Origin: UBA3210 sp963610315
GTDB lineage: Bacteria > Bacillota_I > Bacilli_A > RFN20 > CAG-449
Length of the DNA stretch: 23,332 nt
Direction of reading: 5' to 3'
NCBI GenBank assembly: GCA_963610315.1
Contig: CAVDMV010000022.1
Location: forward strand, 1 to 23,332
Shown here: piece by piece, positions 19,199-23,332 of the stretch
Numbering within the stretch: position 1 is the first letter of the stretch
Layout of the letters: every line of letters starts with the position of its first letter
Translations under genes and position numbers: made by a program
Notes under the pieces: model-generated
Seen by the model: the letters and a program-made list of their open reading frames with translations, nothing else
What the model was told of the DNA's origin: nothing
The model's database searches: none

Positions 19199-21613
19199 CT
19201 ATTTATTATCCTTTGGTAATATTGGTGCTTTTATTTTTGAGCACATCTTTTTTAAGCCTTTAAAGAGATGTCCATTCGCGATAAGAACAATTCCTTCTGC
19301 CTTATTATATGGAAATTTAGTTCCAGCCGACATACTCATACCATTAAAAGAAATAGAAAAAATCATCTTTTCTAAAAATATAGCATTTTTGATTTTATTA
19401 TCTTTTTCTTTACCTTCTTCCATTTTAGAAGCTTTTTTCTTCATCATCGAAGGAATTAACATCGCACATTTAGAGATTCTTCTTCCCCAGAATGTTTCTT
19501 TTAAATCACTAAAACGAGATTCTAAAGTGATTGGTTTTTTCTTTATTTCAGGTTTAGAAATATTAACTAAAGAGAAGAATTGATCATCAGTTAAAGAAAG
19601 AACATCGTAAGGATAAATATCTTCTTTTGTTTCTCCTTTAAGATATAATGTTTCTTTTAATTCAACTTTATCTAATGATGAACTAAGCATAAATTCATAT
19701 TCACCATCTTCTAAGATAAATCTATTTTCTTTAATATTAAAATATCTTAAATCATCTTTATTTACTTTAATATGAACTTCTTTAGTTTCATTTTTATCTA
19801 AATAAACTTTATTAAATCCTTTCAATTCTTTGATAGGTTTAGGAATATTACTATCTACTCCTTTAACGTAAAGCTGAACAATTTCACTTCCTTTATAAGG
19901 ACCAATATTAGTTACTAAGCACCTCACATCAATCTCATTTTCACTTTCCTCAATCTTCATATCACTATATTTAAATTTAGTGTAACTTAAACCATAGCCA
20001 AAATTAAATGTTACATCTTTATGAATTTTTTCATAATATCGGTATCCTACAAAAATACTTTCTTTATATAATTCAATTCTTTCTTTTGAATAATTTTTAG
20101 AAGAACTTACATCATTATATGTTAAAGGCCAAGTTTCACTTAATTTACCTGAAGGAGATACTTCTCCAAAAAGAAGTTTATAGACTGCGCGTCCTCCTTC
20201 TTGACCAGGTAAATACATATTTAAAATACCATTAACTTCATTTAAACAAGGTATTTCAAATGGTGATCCACCAAATAAAACTAAAATAACTTTCTTGTTC
20301 TTATTGACAATTCTTTTAATTAATTCAATTTGATTATTAGGTAAAGAGAATGTTTCTCGATCTGCACCTTCTGATTCAACATAATCTGTTAAACCAATAA
20401 AAGCTAAAATAGTATCGTAGTTATCTAAAGAAGAACTAACTTCTTTTAATAATTCTTCATTAGGTAGGTCCTCATTTTCTTTATAGCCTTTTAAATATGT
20501 ATAATTAACGCCTGCTTCATCAAAGGATTGTTGAGGAGTTATTAATAAATAAGGATTAATTAATGAACTACCTGAGCCTTGATAACGCATGTGGGAAAAT
20601 AAATCACCAATTACTAAATATTTTTCTTCTTTTTTTAATGGTAAAACATTATTTTCATTTTTTAATAAAACCGCGGAATCTAATGCCATCTTTAAAGATA
20701 AAGAACTATGTGAAGCAAAATTTTCTTTTTGTTCTTCCTTTTTTTCTGAGTGATTATAAACTAGATTAAGAACATTTTTAACCGCATTATCAAGGACATT
20801 TTCTTCTAATGTTTTATCTTTTATCGCTTCATAAATCCATTTTCGACAAATTGAAGTGTCTCCTGGCATCTCTAAATCTAAAGAACTTTTTAGCATGTTT
20901 ACTCGATTGTGACTCGCACCCCAATCGGTCATAATTAAACCATTAAAACCCCATTCATTTCTTAAAATATCATTAAGTAGCATCTTACTTTCCGAAACAT
21001 ATACTCCATTAATTTTATTATAAGAACACATGATAGTATCAGGATGACCAACTTTCACTGCGATTTCAAAAGCTTTTAAATATATTTCTCTTAACGCTCG
21101 AGTATCAACAATAGAATCACCCATAAAACGATAATTTTCTTGATTATTACAAGCAAAATGTTTTAAAGATACGCTTATACCTTTTTCTTGAATTCCTTTT
21201 ATCATATTTCCAGCCATGACGCCAGAAAGAAGTGGATCTTCAGAGAAATATTCAAAATTACGTCCTCCTAGAGGATTACGTTTAATATTGTTTCCTGGTC
21301 CTAAAATCACATCAATACCATAATAAAGAGCTTCTTCACCCATTGCTTTTCCCACTTCATAAATTAAATCTTTATTCCATGAACAAGACGATAAACAAGC
21401 TGGAGGAAAACAAGTAGCGATTTCGCTTCCTGAAGTGCCATTATCTGATGCTCCTTCTTTTTGTACTCTTAAGCCATGTGGGCCATCGCTCATTCTAATA
21501 GAAGGGATAGTAAGTCTATCGATCGGATAAGTATACATAAAATTAGTTCCCGATACTAAAGCTATTTTTTCTTCTAAAGTTAATTCTTTAATTAATTCGT
21601 TTACTTCTTTCAT
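19199..21613 (-). CDS. GH3 beta-glycosidase (beta-glucosidase type)
   Basis: An 804-residue intracellular retaining beta-glycosidase of family GH3. The N-terminal barrel shows MSDGPHGLR (41-49), the substrate-binding stretch GRNFEYFSEDP and KHFACNNQE, and the nucleophile D230 in GLIMTDWGA. The alpha/beta sandwich domain carries the EGADRETFSLP segment that supplies the acid/base Glu. A fibronectin-III-like domain follows (about 555-655). The last 110-120 residues form an extra basic C-terminal tail (KKKASKMEEGKEKDN, GMSMSAGTKFPYNKAEG, LIANGHLFKGL), a type of extension found in clostridial GH3 enzymes. The start has AAGGAGAA upstream. It is a single-gene unit with a candidate TATAAT at 21636-21641 on its strand. 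No SQ-type operator precedes it. Beta-glucosidase is likeliest, but other beta-glycosides are possible. Confidence 0.92.
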   Translation of the reverse strand: MKEVNELIKELTLEEKIALVSGTNFMYTYPIDRLTIPSIRMSDGPHGLRVQKEGASDNGTSGSEIATCFPPACLSSCSWNKDLIYEVGKAMGEEALYYGIDVILGPGNNIKRNPLGGRNFEYFSEDPLLSGVMAGNMIKGIQEKGISVSLKHFACNNQENYRFMGDSIVDTRALREIYLKAFEIAVKVGHPDTIMCSYNKINGVYVSESKMLLNDILRNEWGFNGLIMTDWGASHNRVNMLKSSLDLEMPGDTSICRKWIYEAIKDKTLEENVLDNAVKNVLNLVYNHSEKKEEQKENFASHSSLSLKMALDSAVLLKNENNVLPLKKEEKYLVIGDLFSHMRYQGSGSSLINPYLLITPQQSFDEAGVNYTYLKGYKENEDLPNEELLKEVSSSLDNYDTILAFIGLTDYVESEGADRETFSLPNNQIELIKRIVNKNKKVILVLFGGSPFEIPCLNEVNGILNMYLPGQEGGRAVYKLLFGEVSPSGKLSETWPLTYNDVSSSKNYSKERIELYKESIFVGYRYYEKIHKDVTFNFGYGLSYTKFKYSDMKIEESENEIDVRCLVTNIGPYKGSEIVQLYVKGVDSNIPKPIKELKGFNKVYLDKNETKEVHIKVNKDDLRYFNIKENRFILEDGEYEFMLSSSLDKVELKETLYLKGETKEDIYPYDVLSLTDDQFFSLVNISKPEIKKKPITLESRFSDLKETFWGRRISKCAMLIPSMMKKKASKMEEGKEKDNKIKNAIFLEKMIFSISFNGMSMSAGTKFPYNKAEGIVLIANGHLFKGLKKMCSKIKAPILPKDNK

Positions 21614-21755
21614 TGATTATTTTCTCCTTGACTTTATTATAAATAAATTAAAAAAATCATTCTTATATTATTATTTAATTTACTTTTTAATTAACTAAAT
21701 ATTAACTATTTAATTTAGTTTAATTAGCAAAAATAGTAAAAAATAGAATCAAAAT

Positions 21756-21788
21756 AAAAAGTGGTTCATTTCATCGAAACCACCTTTT
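21756..21788 (-). terminator. Terminator of the dnaD-nth operon
   Basis: On the minus strand GTGGTT (complement of 21778-21783) pairs with AACCAC (complement of 21761-21766) and is followed by TTTTTATTTT. The 5' arm lies in the last codons of nth and the loop spans its stop codon region. Confidence 0.82.
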
Positions 21789-22410
21789 TAAAATAAGAAC
21801 ATATTTCTTGTAATTTACAATTTTCACAATGAGGAGACTTACTTAAACAATAATAACGGCCAAAATGAATCATTTGATGATGAAATAAAATTCTTCTTTC
21901 TTTAATAAGTTTTTCTAATTTTATTTCAATTTCGTCAGGTTCATCTGTCTCTTTAACTAGTTTTAATCTTTTAGAAACGCGGCTTACATGTGTATCAACT
22001 GGAATAACTTCTTCTAAAAAGAGTTCACCAACTACTACAGAAGCAGTTTTTCTTCCTACTCCATTAAGAGACATTAATTTATCTATATCATTAGGAACTA
22101 TTCCATTAAAGTTTGTTATTAATTTTTGACTAATTAGAATAACATTCTTCGCTTTAGATGAAGCTAGTCCTAAAGGTTTAATTATTTCATAGATATTTTC
22201 ATATTTAGCTTTAGATAAATCAATTAAGCTAGGATAAGACAAAAATAATATTTTCGTAACCTTATTTACTTTTTTATCAGTCGTTTGAGCGCTTAGCATC
22301 ACCGCGATAAGAAGTTCATAATCTTTTGAATAATTTAGTTCACATTTTGCATTGGGTAAAATCTCATCTAAATAAGAACGAAGAAGAACAACTTTATCTT
22401 CTTTTTTCAT
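21766..22410 (-). CDS. nth: Endonuclease III (DNA glycosylase/AP lyase)
   Basis: A 214-residue base-excision repair enzyme that removes oxidised pyrimidines and cleaves the abasic site. The helix-hairpin-helix is LNGVGRKTASVVVGE with the catalytic lysine K121, the catalytic aspartate is D139 in PVDTHVSR, and the [4Fe-4S] loop is C188-X6-C195-X2-C198-X5-C204. The start at 22410 is preferred because its ATG overlaps the TAA stop of dnaD (TAATG) and has GGACGG upstream; a start at 22425 would add five residues. The dnaD-nth pair is a conserved Bacilli arrangement. Its terminator overlaps the gene end. Confidence 0.96.
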   Translation of the reverse strand: MKKEDKVVLLRSYLDEILPNAKCELNYSKDYELLIAVMLSAQTTDKKVNKVTKILFLSYPSLIDLSKAKYENIYEIIKPLGLASSKAKNVILISQKLITNFNGIVPNDIDKLMSLNGVGRKTASVVVGELFLEEVIPVDTHVSRVSKRLKLVKETDEPDEIEIKLEKLIKERRILFHHQMIHFGRYYCLSKSPHCENCKLQEICSYFKKVVSMK

Positions 22411-23063
22411 TAATCGTCCGTCCATCTAGTTGAAGCGATATCAATCGCTTTTTCTAAATCATTCTTATTTGATTCACTAATTGAGGAATAGCCTTCTTTT
22501 TCAATATCATTCATCGCAAGACGTTTAATAATAATCTTATCAATTCCTTTAAGTGTTACTCTTTTTGATTTATTTTGGCATTCATGTAAGGCATCGATAA
22601 TTAAGCTTTCTTTAACGTCTTGAGAAACCCATTCTCTAATCTTTTCAATTTCTACTGGAGTTAAAGATCTTCCTAATTCTTTTTCAAAAGTACCAAAGAT
22701 ATTCGTTAATTCATCTTTTTTATTTTGGTCATCTTCTAATGAAGAAGAAATGATTAAATCTTTAACAAAATTTTCTTTTAATCTTCGATATGTTGGTTTA
22801 ATTGAAGTATAAATTGAATTATCATTCGTAACATATTCAATAAATCCTCTAGTTAATAATGAACTTAAAGAAGCATCGATATGTTTAATATCAAGATTCA
22901 TTTTTAAGGCGAGCATATCTGCGCTTACTAAGGTGACTTGTTCTTTTAAAATATTATCAACGAGCAATAAAATCGCTAGATCATATTCATTTAATCCTAA
23001 TGATTTATATGAATCGATTAGTAAAGAACGATAATCTAGATAATTAATATTAAATTTATCCAT
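22410..23063 (-). CDS. dnaD: DNA replication initiation protein DnaD
   Basis: A 217-residue primosomal protein of low-GC Gram-positives that helps remodel origin DNA and load the replicative helicase. The N-terminal winged-helix domain spans about 1-100 (YDLAILLLVDNILK, LSSLLTRGFIEY). The C-terminal DnaB_2 domain spans about 125-190 with the conserved IxxxW core in VEIEKIREWVSQD. The start has AAAGGAG 9 nt upstream, and the first codons overlap the end of an upstream gene by 8 nt. nth overlaps its stop codon. Confidence 0.93.
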   Translation of the reverse strand: MDKFNINYLDYRSLLIDSYKSLGLNEYDLAILLLVDNILKEQVTLVSADMLALKMNLDIKHIDASLSSLLTRGFIEYVTNDNSIYTSIKPTYRRLKENFVKDLIISSSLEDDQNKKDELTNIFGTFEKELGRSLTPVEIEKIREWVSQDVKESLIIDALHECQNKSKRVTLKGIDKIIIKRLAMNDIEKEGYSSISESNKNDLEKAIDIASTRWTDD

Positions 23064-23332
23064 TAGTTTTTTCTCCTTTATGTTTTTTATTTATCTTATC
23101 ACTTTTTTTAAGTAGTGAAAGAACTTTATGTAAATTATTATTTTTTATTTCTTCTATTAATGATTGATCAATAATTACTTTATTTGTAATTGAAGTTTCT
23201 TGAGTTTCAATAAAAGAAATGTCGTTTAAAATATTATCATTAACTTCATCAAGATTTTCATAAAGATAAATACTTATTTTAGAAGCTTCTTTTGTTTTAA
23301 AATAATCTTCATAGCTTAAACAGATATTATAT
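23056..23332 (-). CDS. 3' end of an unidentified gene (partial)
   Basis: An open frame enters from the right edge and gives 91 residues before a TAA that overlaps the start of dnaD by 8 nt. The visible sequence begins YNICLSYEDYFKTKEASK, continues with an acidic stretch (LYENLDEVNDNILNDI) and ends in a Lys-rich tail (KKSDKINKKHKGEKTNG) whose codons contain the dnaD ribosome binding site. It appears to be the upstream member of the dnaD-nth operon. I recognise no family in this C-terminal part. Confidence 0.7.
   Translation of the reverse strand, partial: YNICLSYEDYFKTKEASKISIYLYENLDEVNDNILNDISFIETQETSITNKVIIDQSLIEEIKNNNLHKVLSLLKKSDKINKKHKGEKTNG

Noticed and set aside
21684..21726. AT-rich inverted repeat (ACTAAAT ... 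ATTTAGT) between the GH3 gene and the nth terminator
   Set aside because: The pairing is imperfect, nearly all A/T and has no T-run or link to a -10; chance is a sufficient explanation in DNA of this composition.
1..23332. CRISPR array, tRNA, rRNA, transposase or phage genes
   Set aside because: No regularly spaced repeats, no cloverleaf or rRNA motifs and no integrase, transposase or phage structural proteins were found.
1..23332. Mycoplasma-type genetic code (TGA read as Trp)
   Set aside because: TGA ends nth, recU and the TauE/SafE gene at positions where full-length family proteins stop, and Trp residues are encoded by TGG.

Overview
The window is AT-rich DNA from a low-GC Gram-positive bacterium. 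recU, dnaD and nth are Bacilli-type housekeeping genes, most genes have AGGAGG-type ribosome binding sites, and intrinsic hairpin-plus-T terminators are common. TGA is used as a stop codon (nth, recU, the TauE/SafE gene), so this is not a Mycoplasma-type genetic code. An anaerobic, gut-type Bacilli/Erysipelotrichia-like lineage is an inference from gene content; no rRNA or tRNA gene is present to settle it.

Layout. Positions 1-2330: terminator of an upstream gene, a cre-like site, an MFS sugar-type transporter and a glycerophosphodiester phosphodiesterase. 2335-3554: a stand-alone lipoprotein tyrosine phosphatase with a consensus promoter and its own terminator. 3609-8772 (+): a GPH-family transporter, a carboxylesterase and a GH31 glycosidase. 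8677-15911 (-): a seven-gene operon reading sulfoquinovosidase (GH31), transaldolase, SLA-reductase-like dehydrogenase, L-fucose-isomerase-like protein, DUF4867 isomerase, TauE/SafE exporter and ROK repressor. 16097-17440 (+): a putative secreted papain-like protein followed by two small membrane proteins. 17541-18908 (+): DEDDh exonuclease and RecU. 18931-19190: a gene-poor stretch with a near-perfect inverted repeat around a 24-codon ORF. 19199-21613 (-): GH3 beta-glucosidase. 21756-23332 (-): nth, dnaD and the 3' end of an unidentified gene.

The centrepiece is a transaldolase-type sulfoglycolysis (sulfo-TAL) operon. SQ glycosides are hydrolysed by the GH31 enzyme, SQ is isomerised to sulfofructose by the DUF4867 protein, the transaldolase cleaves it to sulfolactaldehyde (SLA) and passes the C3 unit to a glycolytic acceptor, the dehydrogenase reduces SLA to 2,3-dihydroxypropanesulfonate (DHPS), and the TauE/SafE protein probably exports the sulfonate. 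A 15-bp palindrome (TTTAAGYGACTTAAA) lies just downstream of the -10 of this operon, and a near-identical copy lies upstream of the convergent transporter-esterase-GH31 operon. The two operons therefore look like one regulon, most simply under the ROK repressor. The linked esterase and second GH31 suggest that acylated or further glycosylated sulfolipid-derived substrates are handled, which goes beyond the core sulfo-TAL pathway.
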